Positions 1-7,201 of a stretch of 14,861 nt of DNA are shown here, one piece after another. Position 1 is the first letter of the stretch, and the number at the start of each line of letters is the position of its first letter. Under the pieces are notes generated by a model. It made no database searches. It was not told where the DNA came from and saw only the letters and a list, made by a program, of their open reading frames with translations. A program made the position numbers and the translations under genes. The DNA lies in the NCBI GenBank assembly GCA_021790415.1, contig JAJYDZ010000005.1, positions 1 through 14,861 on the forward strand, read 5' to 3'. Source of the stretch: Thermoplasmata archaeon. GTDB taxonomy: Archaea; Thermoplasmatota; Thermoplasmata; Thermoplasmatales; Thermoplasmataceae.

Positions 1-735
1 ATGATTTTACCGGATCTCGTGAGCATAGGTGCAAGCGTTTTCTTTCTCTATATCTATTTTAGAAAGGAAATTCCTGACAGCTATGAAACTGATGATTTAA
101 AAAATCCTGAAGATGCCATTAAAGATCCGCTGGTTTTCAAATTATTTATTCCCGTCATATTTCTTCTCATTGTTGGAAATTCCATTGGGGGCATTTATGA
201 TATACCAGTAGCATTCATTTCTGTTCCCTTGGTTGGGGCACTTGCAATAATTTCAAAGCTGAAGGGAAAAGTGGATGTAAAGAAGGCTGTTAAAGAAGCC
301 CCTTGGCAGATTGTAATTTTTTCCCTAGGTATGTATATGGTTGTTTATGCCTTTGGGTCTAACGGCTTTACCTCAATAATGGTTTATCTTATTAACGCTA
401 CAGTTTTCTTACCTTATCCATTACATTTATTACTTTCAGGCTACCTCTTCGCAGCCATAGCAGCCACAATGAATAATATGCCATCCACGCTTCTTGCCAG
501 TCTTGCAATAGGGCAGATTCACAACGGGTTGACTCTAGCATATGCAAGTGTCATCGCCAATGACATCGGACCAAAATTTACACCAATAGGTTCTCTGGCA
601 ACACTGTTATGGCTCTTTACCCTCCAAAGAAAGAGGGGAATAGAGATTAAGCCTCTTTACTATATGAAGACCGGCTTTATCATTGGTTTTCCAGTTTTGA
701 CAATAACACTCTTAAGTCTCCTATTGCCATTGTGA
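1..735 (+). CDS. arsB: Arsenite efflux pump ArsB, C-terminal part (cut by window edge)
   Basis: ArsB exports arsenite (and antimonite) across the cytoplasmic membrane, alone or with an ArsA ATPase. The visible 244 residues match the second half of the roughly 430-residue family: an FRKEIP loop followed by an AIKDP segment near residues 20-45, PWQIVIFSLGMY at 101-112, MNNMPSTLL at 157-165, and the strongly conserved NDIGPKFTPIGSLATLLW at 187-204. About eight hydrophobic segments are visible. Base 1 is an in-frame ATG, but the alignment puts it mid-protein, so the true start should lie upstream of the window; a genuinely split gene cannot be excluded. No arsR or arsA is seen in the window. It converges on ridA with a 36-bp gap. 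Confidence 0.88.
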   Translation: MILPDLVSIGASVFFLYIYFRKEIPDSYETDDLKNPEDAIKDPLVFKLFIPVIFLLIVGNSIGGIYDIPVAFISVPLVGALAIISKLKGKVDVKKAVKEAPWQIVIFSLGMYMVVYAFGSNGFTSIMVYLINATVFLPYPLHLLLSGYLFAAIAATMNNMPSTLLASLAIGQIHNGLTLAYASVIANDIGPKFTPIGSLATLLWLFTLQRKRGIEIKPLYYMKTGFIIGFPVLTITLLSLLLPL

Positions 736-771
736 GTAGAACAAAATCCTTGCAAGAGCAAAGATGGGAAA

Positions 772-1137
772 TTATCTGGATGCTATTGCATCGATTTCCA
801 CAAGCATATTTTCATTTACGAGATTTGTTATAATTGTTGATCTTGCAGGCGGGTTCTTTGGAAAATACTCCGTGAAAAGCTGATTCATTTTTTGGAAATC
901 ACTTCTCTCTTTCAAATATACGCCAACCCGAAGAACATTTTCCAGAGACATATCCGCTTTTTTGAGGATTGAACTCAATTTTTCAAAAACCCTTCTGAAT
1001 TGTTTCTCAAAGGAATTATCCTCTCCTTCAGCAGTTCCAACCTGTCCTGATATGTAGAGAACATTTCCGTCCATTACTGAATCAGAAAATATTCTATTTT
1101 TCAAATCATCCTTTAAATTTATTGTCTTCTTTGTCAT
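772..1137 (-). CDS. ridA: RidA/YjgF/UK114 family enamine/imine deaminase
   Basis: RidA proteins are small cytoplasmic trimers that hydrolyse reactive 2-aminoacrylate and other enamine/imine products of PLP enzymes. The 121-residue length is typical. Family marks are SGQVG at 30-34, PPARSTI at 97-102 with the substrate-carboxylate-binding Arg99, and VEIDAIA at 113-119 with Glu114. The usual Tyr-Ser near residue 17 is Phe-Ser here, so exact substrate preference is open. The start is ATG; a TATA-like CTTTATGA lies about 26 nt upstream, suggesting a leaderless mRNA. It is divergent from the HEYMH gene, with an operator-like palindrome between them. Confidence 0.9.
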   Translation of the reverse strand: MTKKTINLKDDLKNRIFSDSVMDGNVLYISGQVGTAEGEDNSFEKQFRRVFEKLSSILKKADMSLENVLRVGVYLKERSDFQKMNQLFTEYFPKNPPARSTIITNLVNENMLVEIDAIASR

Positions 1138-1158
1138 GGGTCATTATTATTCAGTTAC

Positions 1159-1166
1159 TCATAAAG
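1159..1166 (-). promoter_or_regulatory. TATA box for ridA
   Basis: CTTTATGA on the minus strand is centred about 26 nt before the ridA ATG, the position expected for a leaderless archaeal transcript. It abuts the palindrome at 1168-1184. Confidence 0.5.
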
Positions 1167-1167
1167 T

Positions 1168-1184
1168 ATGTTTCATTGAAACAT
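1168..1184. promoter_or_regulatory. Perfect 17-bp palindrome, candidate operator
   Basis: ATGTTTCATTGAAACAT has two exact 8-bp arms around one central base. It lies between the two divergent TATA elements of ridA and the HEYMH gene and touches the ridA box, so a dimeric regulator bound here could affect both promoters. The regulator is not identifiable from this sequence. Confidence 0.55.
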
Positions 1185-1188
1185 TTAA

Positions 1189-1198
1189 TTTATAAAAA
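1189..1198 (+). promoter_or_regulatory. TATA box for the HEYMH protein gene
   Basis: TTTATAAAAA is a strong archaeal TATA element. Transcription is expected about 26 nt downstream, near 1219, leaving a leader of only about 8 nt before the ATG at 1228. Confidence 0.55.
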
Positions 1199-1227
1199 GG
1201 TTAATATTATGAAAGTCATTTCCGAGC

Positions 1228-1806
1228 ATGACTCATGGGAACATTCCTCCGGATGAACCAAGAGTTCTTTCTGAAGCAGCAAGAAAGAAAAAAGAGATAG
1301 AACTTTTGTATCTGGAAGAAAAAAACAAAGAAGCTTTCTCTCTCGATGATCAAATGGATATCGATGAGATCTTTGACGTGGTTAAGAGATCTGTAAAGGA
1401 AGTTTTCAAGCAGGAACGTTCAGGTCTTGGTTTGGCATTTTCAAACTTGCCGTGGAATGTCGGAGCCCTTTGGGAAATTTGGGGAAATTACATAGTAATG
1501 AATGAAGAAATAGTAGAGGTCATGAAGAAATTGACAACATCCCATAAAGAATTTAATTCATTTGTCTATATGTTATTGACTCATGAATATATGCATTCAC
1601 TTGGTTATATCGACGAAAACACAGCAAGACATATGACATTACTGGTTGCCGTTTCCACATATGGCATGAAGCATCCTGCAGCAATTATTAGTATGGGTGA
1701 TCTATGGAAGATATATCCACAGATCAGGGAACTTCAGGGCGGAAGGGGAGATAAAATAAGATTTATCAAGAAATTTGATTCCTCAGCAACCTCATACATA
1801 GCCTAA
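1228..1806 (+). CDS. Predicted zinc metalloprotease-like protein (HEYMH)
   Basis: A soluble 192-residue protein without signal peptide or membrane segment. The N-terminal 60 residues are highly charged and probably helical. The key feature is THEYMHSLGYIDE at 118-130, an HExxH zinc site (His119, Glu120, His123) with acidic residues Asp129/Glu130 that could supply the third ligand. The pattern HEYxHxLGxxDE recurs, as I recall, in uncharacterised archaeal proteins; no function is established for them to my knowledge. Substrate and even proteolytic activity are unknown. Its 3' end overlaps the convergent aldehyde dehydrogenase gene by 4 nt. Its divergent pairing with ridA hints at shared control only. 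Confidence 0.7.
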   Translation: MTHGNIPPDEPRVLSEAARKKKEIELLYLEEKNKEAFSLDDQMDIDEIFDVVKRSVKEVFKQERSGLGLAFSNLPWNVGALWEIWGNYIVMNEEIVEVMKKLTTSHKEFNSFVYMLLTHEYMHSLGYIDENTARHMTLLVAVSTYGMKHPAAIISMGDLWKIYPQIRELQGGRGDKIRFIKKFDSSATSYIA

Positions 1807-3287
1807 TCTGAGACGATCAATCCAAAGGAAAGATCGACAAGCTCATTATTTTCATCACTTACGAAGAAGTGCCGTGACTCTGTGAATTCATAAATTCCTT
1901 CCCTTCCAAGTTCCCTTCCTATTCCACTGTTACCAAATCCCCCTCTTGGTGCAGCCGCAGATATGAGGTGGTAATCGTTAATCCACACAGTTCCCGCGTT
2001 AATCATGTTTGCAACTTTAATTGCTTTTCTTGTGTCCTTAGACCACACACCGCATGCAAGACCATAATTGCTCTGGTTTGCAATCTCTACAGCTTCACTG
2101 ATCTTATCAAATTCAAGAACTGAAAGCACAGGTCCAAACACCTCCTCACTGGCTATTTCCATCCCCGGACTTAAATTATCCATTATGGTTGGCCCGATAT
2201 AGAAGCCTCCTTTGGGAACGCTTCCTTCTATTGTTTTTCTGTAGAATACCTTAGCTCCATCATCCTCTGCCCTGCGGATCATATTTCTAATCTTATCATA
2301 TTGTTCTGCGGTTGTTATTGCTCCAATATCCGTATTCATATCAAGAGGATCACCGCTTTTCATCCTCTCCGCATAGGATTCTAATACTCTCAGGAATTTC
2401 TCCTTTATTGAGGACTGAACCAGAAGTCTGCTTCCGCTTTCGCACAACTGACCAGAATGGAGAAATATACCAAATAGAACGCCCTTCGCAGCCCTTTCAA
2501 GATCGGCATCCTCAAGGACAATATTTGGAGATTTCCCTCCAAGTTCCATAACAATTTTCTTGATGGTTCCTGCGGCATTTCTGGTCACATTTCTTCCTGT
2601 TTCGGTGCTTCCCGTAAATGAAAGGCCCCTAACCTTTTCACTCTTGGCAAGGGCCTTTCCAATAACTGATCCTTCACCTGTGACAATATTTAGAACTCCA
2701 TCAGGCAGTCCGGCTCTCTTTAGATCCAGTGCAAGTTCAAATGTCGTTGCTGGGGTGTAATGACTTGGTTTGAGAACCATGGTATTGCCAGCAAGAAGTG
2801 CAGGGAATATTTTCCATACTGCCATGAGAAGTGGTACATTCCATGGAGTTATGGCACCAACTACTCCAATGGGTCTGTTCTGAACAATGCCATAACTCTG
2901 GGGATATTCCGGATGCTTAATCTTTCGGCTGCTCTTGAATTCGTTTGTAGTGGAAAAATACCGCATGTGTTCTAGGGCAATATTCGTATCCATAAACACA
3001 CTTTGACGAAGTGTCCTTCCTGTATTCTCTGCCTCGATCCTTGCATAATCATCAAGCTTTTCCTCAAAGATGGAAACCATTTTGGCAAATATTTTCTTCC
3101 GTCCGGAAAGTGGAATATTCTCCCATTTTTCCCTGGCGTCATAGGCAATATCTATTGCTTCCTTTGTCTTCTCCTCACTGGCTTTAACGGCCTTTGCATA
3201 AATTGAACCGTCTATGGGTGAAATTACATCATATTCAATACCGGCATTATCCATGTTTCCATTGATTAAATTTCCATATCTTTTCAT
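1803..3287 (-). CDS. NAD(P)-dependent aldehyde dehydrogenase
   Basis: Oxidises an aldehyde to the carboxylic acid in the cytoplasm. The 494-residue length fits the classical ALDH superfamily. Catalytic marks are visible: TPWNVPL with Asn150, the cofactor-binding Lys173 in VLKPS, FTGSTETGR at 224-232 (Rossmann loop), ELGGKSP with the general base Glu248, and GQLCESGSR with nucleophile Cys282. A longer in-frame start at 3335 lies inside the upstream dehydrogenase gene. I chose the ATG at 3287 because it follows that gene's TGA by one nucleotide and has an AAGGAGAT Shine-Dalgarno upstream. As last gene of the SCP2-ADH-ALDH operon it probably takes the ADH product. Substrate chain length cannot be told from the sequence. 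Confidence 0.92.
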   Translation of the reverse strand: MKRYGNLINGNMDNAGIEYDVISPIDGSIYAKAVKASEEKTKEAIDIAYDAREKWENIPLSGRKKIFAKMVSIFEEKLDDYARIEAENTGRTLRQSVFMDTNIALEHMRYFSTTNEFKSSRKIKHPEYPQSYGIVQNRPIGVVGAITPWNVPLLMAVWKIFPALLAGNTMVLKPSHYTPATTFELALDLKRAGLPDGVLNIVTGEGSVIGKALAKSEKVRGLSFTGSTETGRNVTRNAAGTIKKIVMELGGKSPNIVLEDADLERAAKGVLFGIFLHSGQLCESGSRLLVQSSIKEKFLRVLESYAERMKSGDPLDMNTDIGAITTAEQYDKIRNMIRRAEDDGAKVFYRKTIEGSVPKGGFYIGPTIMDNLSPGMEIASEEVFGPVLSVLEFDKISEAVEIANQSNYGLACGVWSKDTRKAIKVANMINAGTVWINDYHLISAAAPRGGFGNSGIGRELGREGIYEFTESRHFFVSDENNELVDLSFGLIVSD

Positions 3288-3288
3288 C

Positions 3289-4413
3289 TCATTCAATCTC
3301 CTTGAAAAGCATCTCCAGTTCACTTCTTCCTGCATCTCTTGGGTTCAACACCGTTCCTGTTGATTCAAGGGCAAGGCTTGCCATAGAATCCATCTTTTTT
3401 TCATATTCATTTTTAGGAATTTTCAGATCAGCAATTGTCATTGGCATTGAAAGCTGTTTCAGGAAATTTTCAACTGTAAGATGCAGATATTTTTTTCTCA
3501 GGGACTTTGGAAACTTTTTATTTATGGCTGAATACTCTGATTTTGCTTGAGAATAATTGAAGCGGATAACATGCGGAAGGAATATGCCCACCGAAATTCC
3601 GTGTGGAATATTGAAATGGGCTCCAAGCGAATGTCCAAGGGAATGAGCAAGAGTTATCTGGGAGTTGGAGAAAGCTAGACCAGCCATTGAGGCACCTATG
3701 TGAACATTAGTGATCGCATCTACATTTTCATTGTCGGCTATTGCGTCCATGAGGTTTGAAGTGATAAGTTCAACAGCTTTATCGGCAAATATATCGGAGT
3801 ATGGGTTTTTCCATGCACTGCTTCTTGCCTCTATGGCATGCGTAAGGGCATCTATTGCTGTGCTTTTTCTAACCATTTCAGGAAGAGAACTTACCATAAC
3901 CGGATCAAGTATTGCAAAATCCGCAATTATTTCAGGCGAGGCAAATTCATTCTTTCTGCCATGATCATCCTCACTAATCACCGCCGCCCAGGAGCATTCT
4001 GATCCTGTTCCACTGGTTGTTGGTATGAGGATTATCCTGGCTTTCTTTCTAAGATCAAGATTTATGAGTGGAGTAATATCATGCATGTCAAGACCAGGTT
4101 TCTCATAGGTGACAAAGGCAGCTTTTGCGCAATCCATGCAAGATCCGCCTCCAAGTCCCATAATGAGATCAGGTTTGAATTGATCTATTTTTCCCTTAAT
4201 GGAAGAAACATATGATAATGTTGGTTCAACGGGGACATCATCTATTATGAGAACCTTTGCATCTTCAGGAAGTTCATGCCTGACTTTCTGCACCAGTCCA
4301 GCTCTCACAATGTTTCCATCAGTTAATATGGCAATCCTTCTTTGAGGAATATCATTCAGATAAGAAATGGAATCTTCCCCGTATATTATTGACGGGCTTC
4401 TAAAAAACCACAT
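3289..4413 (-). CDS. Iron-containing (group III) alcohol dehydrogenase
   Basis: Reversibly oxidises an alcohol to aldehyde with NAD(P). The 374 residues match the FucO/GldA-like group III fold: an N-terminal Rossmann-like domain with GLGGGSCMDCAK at 86-97 and PTTSGTGSE at 131-139, then the helical metal domain. The four metal ligands are all present: Asp188 and His192 in AIDALTHAIE, His257 in LAHSLGH, and His271 in NIPHG. The ATG follows the SCP2 gene's TGA with no gap, and a GGTG ribosome-site-like sequence sits just upstream, so translation is probably coupled. The lipid-carrier partner upstream suggests a hydrophobic alcohol, but that is inference; butanol-, propanediol- or lactaldehyde-type substrates remain possible. 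Confidence 0.92.
   Translation of the reverse strand: MWFFRSPSIIYGEDSISYLNDIPQRRIAILTDGNIVRAGLVQKVRHELPEDAKVLIIDDVPVEPTLSYVSSIKGKIDQFKPDLIMGLGGGSCMDCAKAAFVTYEKPGLDMHDITPLINLDLRKKARIILIPTTSGTGSECSWAAVISEDDHGRKNEFASPEIIADFAILDPVMVSSLPEMVRKSTAIDALTHAIEARSSAWKNPYSDIFADKAVELITSNLMDAIADNENVDAITNVHIGASMAGLAFSNSQITLAHSLGHSLGAHFNIPHGISVGIFLPHVIRFNYSQAKSEYSAINKKFPKSLRKKYLHLTVENFLKQLSMPMTIADLKIPKNEYEKKMDSMASLALESTGTVLNPRDAGRSELEMLFKEIE
3296..3303 (-). promoter_or_regulatory. Ribosome binding site fixing the aldehyde dehydrogenase start
   Basis: AAGGAGAT on the minus strand, with GGAG 10 nt before the ATG at 3287. It lies within the last codons of the upstream dehydrogenase gene and argues for the shorter start. 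Confidence 0.6.
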
Positions 4414-4818
4414 TCAGAACACCGACGGGACCTGAGAAGCAGTGTTGACCATTAATTTTGCTGCCTTGGTATATCTCATAATCTTTGCCATCGATCCCTT
4501 AAGCTTGAATTTCCCGGTCAAAATTCCCTTTATTGGGTCTACTTCACCGTTGATCAACTTTTTCCAATTTCCAAATTTTCCTGAATAAGTGAATTCAGAT
4601 TTTGGAATTTTATTCAGGTCATTTGTGAATATGTATTTTCTGCAAATTCCGTGATATAGATCGAGATAGAGATACGCATCTTCTTTCATGGTCTCATCTG
4701 CATTGATAATTAGGGTTATATCCCCCTCCCAATCTCTTGCTGAGTCTTTGTAATCAGCGTTTCCATTTAGCTTTTCAAAATATGCATTTGCCCATTCTTC
4801 CGATGGAAATTTATACAT
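4414..4818 (-). CDS. SCP2 sterol-carrier-domain lipid-binding protein
   Basis: A 134-residue single-domain protein of the SCP2 fold, which holds fatty acyl, sterol or other hydrophobic ligands in a cavity and can present them to enzymes. Support is the alternating strand pattern at 33-65, a conserved Trp85 followed by KKLINGEVDP, then GILTGKFKLKGSMAKIMRY at 98-115, the typical SCP2 end in which a glycine-bearing GK-KL-G segment leads into a helix. There is no signal peptide, so it acts in the cytoplasm. It is the first gene of a three-gene operon with alcohol and aldehyde dehydrogenases and may deliver their substrate. Archaea lack sterols in general, so an isoprenoid or long-chain ligand is more likely. 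Confidence 0.78.
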   Translation of the reverse strand: MYKFPSEEWANAYFEKLNGNADYKDSARDWEGDITLIINADETMKEDAYLYLDLYHGICRKYIFTNDLNKIPKSEFTYSGKFGNWKKLINGEVDPIKGILTGKFKLKGSMAKIMRYTKAAKLMVNTASQVPSVF

Positions 4819-4840
4819 ATCTCAATTAAAGCCCAATGAA

Positions 4841-4850
4841 TAAATAAAGT
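4841..4850 (-). promoter_or_regulatory. TATA box of the SCP2-ADH-ALDH operon
   Basis: ACTTTATTTA on the minus strand is centred about 27 nt before the SCP2 ATG, consistent with a leaderless operon mRNA. Confidence 0.55.
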
Positions 4851-4883
4851 TTTCAATCAAAGGGGGAAGATAGGCTGGAGAGG

Positions 4884-4894
4884 TTATATTTAAA
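4884..4894 (+). promoter_or_regulatory. Orphan TATA-like element
   Basis: TTATATTTAAA on the plus strand is a strong TATA-like match about 160 nt ahead of the next gene. The 236-bp gap 4819-5054 has no credible small ORF after it. It could drive a long leader or a small RNA, or be chance in AT-rich DNA. Confidence 0.25.
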
Positions 4895-5022
4895 GTATTC
4901 ATCCAATCAACTAAAGGACATTGTTTGCTTTCTAAGCGAATAAATTCTATTGTATAATATAGAAGAGGATATTTCAAAACATTTGACTGAACCCACTAAG
5001 TTATCATGCTGCAATTTAGATA

Positions 5023-5033
5023 ATATTTTTAAT
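5023..5033 (+). promoter_or_regulatory. TATA-like element for the seven-TM protein gene
   Basis: The A/T-only stretch ATATTTTTAAT is centred about 26-27 nt before the ATG at 5055, as for the other leaderless genes here. Confidence 0.4.
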
Positions 5034-5054
5034 GAACTTTAACTTATTCAGTGA

Positions 5055-6467
5055 ATGGATGGTTATATTACATGGAAGAAGATTATTGCAATAGCTCTTG
5101 TTCTTGTCCTTTCAGCATCCATTTTTTCATTTTATAACCTTGAGAAAGATCGTATTGGGAGCACAAAACTAAATATTGTTGTATCGCCAATATATGTAAG
5201 AGGAAATTCATATGTTAAATTCCCAATTTATGTTTATAATCAGTTTGGAGAGCCCGTAAAAGGATTGGAAATTCTTTACTCGGGAACGGATGTAAATACA
5301 ACTAACCAAAATGGGTGTGCTATTATCAATGTATACCAGTGCTCCGGCTGTGCCCAATATGCAGGTACTTTATTCAATGCATATAAGCTATCCTACTCTA
5401 CATTCTTTGGAACACATAAATTTGATAGTGTTTCTATTTTGGAATCTTTAGGGTATACATACTTTTCCGCAATGGTTCAATCACAATCAGATCCTTCTGA
5501 ACCTGCAATAATGATCCATTACTTTTCGGGATTATCTGCATCAACCAGCAACTATACATCATGTGCAACCTTAAGCTGCTATAAGAGCAATCAAACAATT
5601 CCTTACGGATACAATCCGCAGACAAAACTTCTGGGAACATACCAAAACTTTACTAATATAGTCATACCTATTTCAAGCTATCTTAAAACAAATGACAATT
5701 ATCAATTCATCGTAGGTGGAACGTTCCCCCAATATCATTTTATCAACAGCAGCCAGGTAAGGAATCTAACAGATATCCAGAAGAACTACAATCAGATAAT
5801 CTGGAATGATATCTTTCAGGTTGCCTTCATAACATCCATAATAATTCTCACAGGAATATTTTTCACACAACCCAAAATAAAGACAAAGAAAGGTGAACCA
5901 TCGTCAACAAAAGAGAGCATCCTTTCACTGAAAGAACCAATGATACGCGGCATTATACCAGTAGGTACGGCTCTCCTAATAGGGCTCGGATCAATAATGA
6001 TCTATTCCTTCTATACTCATACAGAACCTTATGCAGCATATCCCATATCAATAATCATTGCCGCATTGTTCCTCACTGGTTTCATGGCAATTCTATATTC
6101 AATTGGGTCATCTTCCAATAACCCTGAAAAAACAAGAAAACTAATTATGGTTTTATCCACAATTATTGAAATTGCATGGATAATAATATTCACTTTTATG
6201 GAGATCATATTTGATGGTTCAAATAATGTTTTTTCTCAACCAACAAGCACGGCAAATTCTATTCTTTCATCAATTCAATTTTTCAATCCTCTCCAATATT
6301 CAATACTCATAATTGAAGCAATGACTCATCTAATGATAATTCCAACAGCTCTTGCTCAAAATCTAACCGGATATGATTACATATTTGTAATAGCGGGTTC
6401 AATAATTTCTATATTCTCTGTAATGTATGTATATATGATAACAATGGAAGACTCTTATTTTAAATAA
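5055..6467 (+). CDS. Seven-TM membrane protein with Cys-bearing extracytoplasmic domain
   Basis: Not assigned to a known function. The 470 residues contain a membrane segment at about 8-27, an outer domain of some 220 residues, and six further TM segments near 253-271, 298-319, 328-349, 362-386, 413-434 and 442-462. The start of the outer domain (VKFPIYVYNQFGEPVKGLEI, then TNQNGCAIINV) resembles an Ig-like/carboxypeptidase-regulatory β-sandwich. Cys88, 96, 99, 170 and 175 are all in the outer domain and could form disulfides. At least five Asn-glycosylation sequons are visible (Asn81, 166, 198, 231, 237). The architecture resembles ABC-2-like permease or sensor subunits, but no ATPase gene is adjacent. 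It converges on the PadR gene. Confidence 0.75.
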   Translation: MDGYITWKKIIAIALVLVLSASIFSFYNLEKDRIGSTKLNIVVSPIYVRGNSYVKFPIYVYNQFGEPVKGLEILYSGTDVNTTNQNGCAIINVYQCSGCAQYAGTLFNAYKLSYSTFFGTHKFDSVSILESLGYTYFSAMVQSQSDPSEPAIMIHYFSGLSASTSNYTSCATLSCYKSNQTIPYGYNPQTKLLGTYQNFTNIVIPISSYLKTNDNYQFIVGGTFPQYHFINSSQVRNLTDIQKNYNQIIWNDIFQVAFITSIIILTGIFFTQPKIKTKKGEPSSTKESILSLKEPMIRGIIPVGTALLIGLGSIMIYSFYTHTEPYAAYPISIIIAALFLTGFMAILYSIGSSSNNPEKTRKLIMVLSTIIEIAWIIIFTFMEIIFDGSNNVFSQPTSTANSILSSIQFFNPLQYSILIIEAMTHLMIIPTALAQNLTGYDYIFVIAGSIISIFSVMYVYMITMEDSYFK

Positions 6468-6494
6468 AAACTCGATGATTTATTTCCTCTTTCT
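6462..6494. terminator. Probable shared terminator region between convergent genes
   Basis: In the 31-bp gap between the seven-TM gene and padR, the plus strand has a pyrimidine tract (TTTATTTCCTCTTTCT, ending near 6494) and the minus strand has GTTTTTATTT (6462-6471). Both resemble the U-rich ends of archaeal transcripts. There is no clear hairpin. Confidence 0.35.
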
Positions 6495-6498
6495 CATC

Positions 6499-6855
6499 CT
6501 ACCATATATTGATGAGAGAATCCAGAGCACTTCTCCATTCTTCCTTGAACTTACCAAGGTCACTTATTGCATTTAACCCTGAATTTGTTAGGGTGTAGAC
6601 AAATTTCTGTCTGTCCCCCTGTTTTTGCTCTTCCCTTTGTACATAACCTTCCTCAACCAGGGAACTTAGGGCAGGATACATTGATCCTGGTGTTGGTCTC
6701 CATAGACCATGCGTTCGAATTGAAATTTCCTGCATGATTTCATATCCATGCATATCTCTCTGCTCCAATATTTTCAATATTAGCGGTTTGAGTATGCCTG
6801 GCGGTATCATATTAATTGTGAATGGTCCACATCTGCAGTTGCATCGGTCTTTCAT
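6499..6855 (-). CDS. PadR-family transcriptional regulator with N-terminal CxCxC
   Basis: A winged-helix DNA-binding repressor of the PadR family. Family marks are PPGILKPLILKILEQRDMHGYE at 18-39, the recognition-helix region PTPGSMYPALSSLVEEGYV at 54-72 and the wing KFVYTLTNSG at 84-93, then a short C-terminal dimerisation helix. It can be extended four codons to a TTG at 6867, but the ATG at 6855 is preferred. Residues 4-10 read RCNCRCG, with Cys5, Cys7 and Cys9 ahead of the helix-turn-helix; this could bind metal or sense redox state. It lies 145 bp downstream of the Cys/His small-protein gene and may share its transcript or use its own AT-rich upstream region (6875-6900). Confidence 0.9.
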   Translation of the reverse strand: MKDRCNCRCGPFTINMIPPGILKPLILKILEQRDMHGYEIMQEISIRTHGLWRPTPGSMYPALSSLVEEGYVQREEQKQGDRQKFVYTLTNSGLNAISDLGKFKEEWRSALDSLINIW

Positions 6856-7000
6856 GTTGGTTCTCAATATCTCTTATACATTTATTATTTTTGAAAAAAT
6901 AAATTTGGATGAATTTCTGGAAATGTAAATTCAATCTCATAGGAGAAGAATTAACATTACCAATCGAAATTCAATCCTTTAAGGTTAAGGGGGTTTTAAT

Positions 7001-7201
7001 TTACTCAACCTTTCCTTTTGCCTTCTCATTTAGTCTGGAAAGCCTCTTTTGGAGAACCATGATTTGTTCCTCAAGTTGCTCCTTGTAGTCTTCCAGATCT
7101 TCTGAGCTTTCGCTCATGTGCCTTTTCATTCCATGGCCATTGCAGCCACATCTTCCTTCTTGCATTCTTTCCATTTGTTTTACCTCAACTGTATATGTCA
7201 T
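7001..7201 (-). CDS. Small Cys/His-motif coiled-coil protein
   Basis: A 66-residue protein of no family I can name. The N-terminal third carries RCGCNGHGMKRH at 17-28, in which Cys18, Cys20, His23 and His28 could coordinate a metal. Residues 34-60 (DLEDYKEQLEEQIMVLQKRL and on) have a regular heptad pattern and should form a coiled coil, probably a dimer. It precedes padR on the same strand, and both encoded proteins carry a short Cys cluster, so they may act together as sensor and regulator; this is inference. Its ATG overlaps the TGA of a possible 40-codon ORF upstream (ATGA), and two short dyads lie just before it. Confidence 0.65.
   Translation of the reverse strand: MTYTVEVKQMERMQEGRCGCNGHGMKRHMSESSEDLEDYKEQLEEQIMVLQKRLSRLNEKAKGKVE

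Noticed and set aside
2312..3206. Several plus-strand ORFs of 66-79 codons opposite the aldehyde dehydrogenase gene
   Set aside because: They lie entirely antisense to a gene with intact catalytic motifs and show no recognisable domains, so they are reading-frame shadows.
3288..3335. Longer N-terminus for the aldehyde dehydrogenase (16 extra residues)
   Set aside because: It would overlap the upstream dehydrogenase gene by 47 nt, lacks a ribosome site, and the next ATG has AAGGAGAT before it.
6927..6976. Direct repeat AAATTCAATC at 6927-6936 and 6967-6976 (40-bp spacing)
   Set aside because: Ten A/T-rich bases repeated once in an AT-rich gap are weak evidence; there is no third copy or dyad to support an operator.
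6847..6993. Tiny minus-strand frames (MLILLL then an overlapping ATGA frame) ahead of padR
   Set aside because: The first is only six codons and the second runs out of frame into padR; a chance overlap is the simpler explanation.
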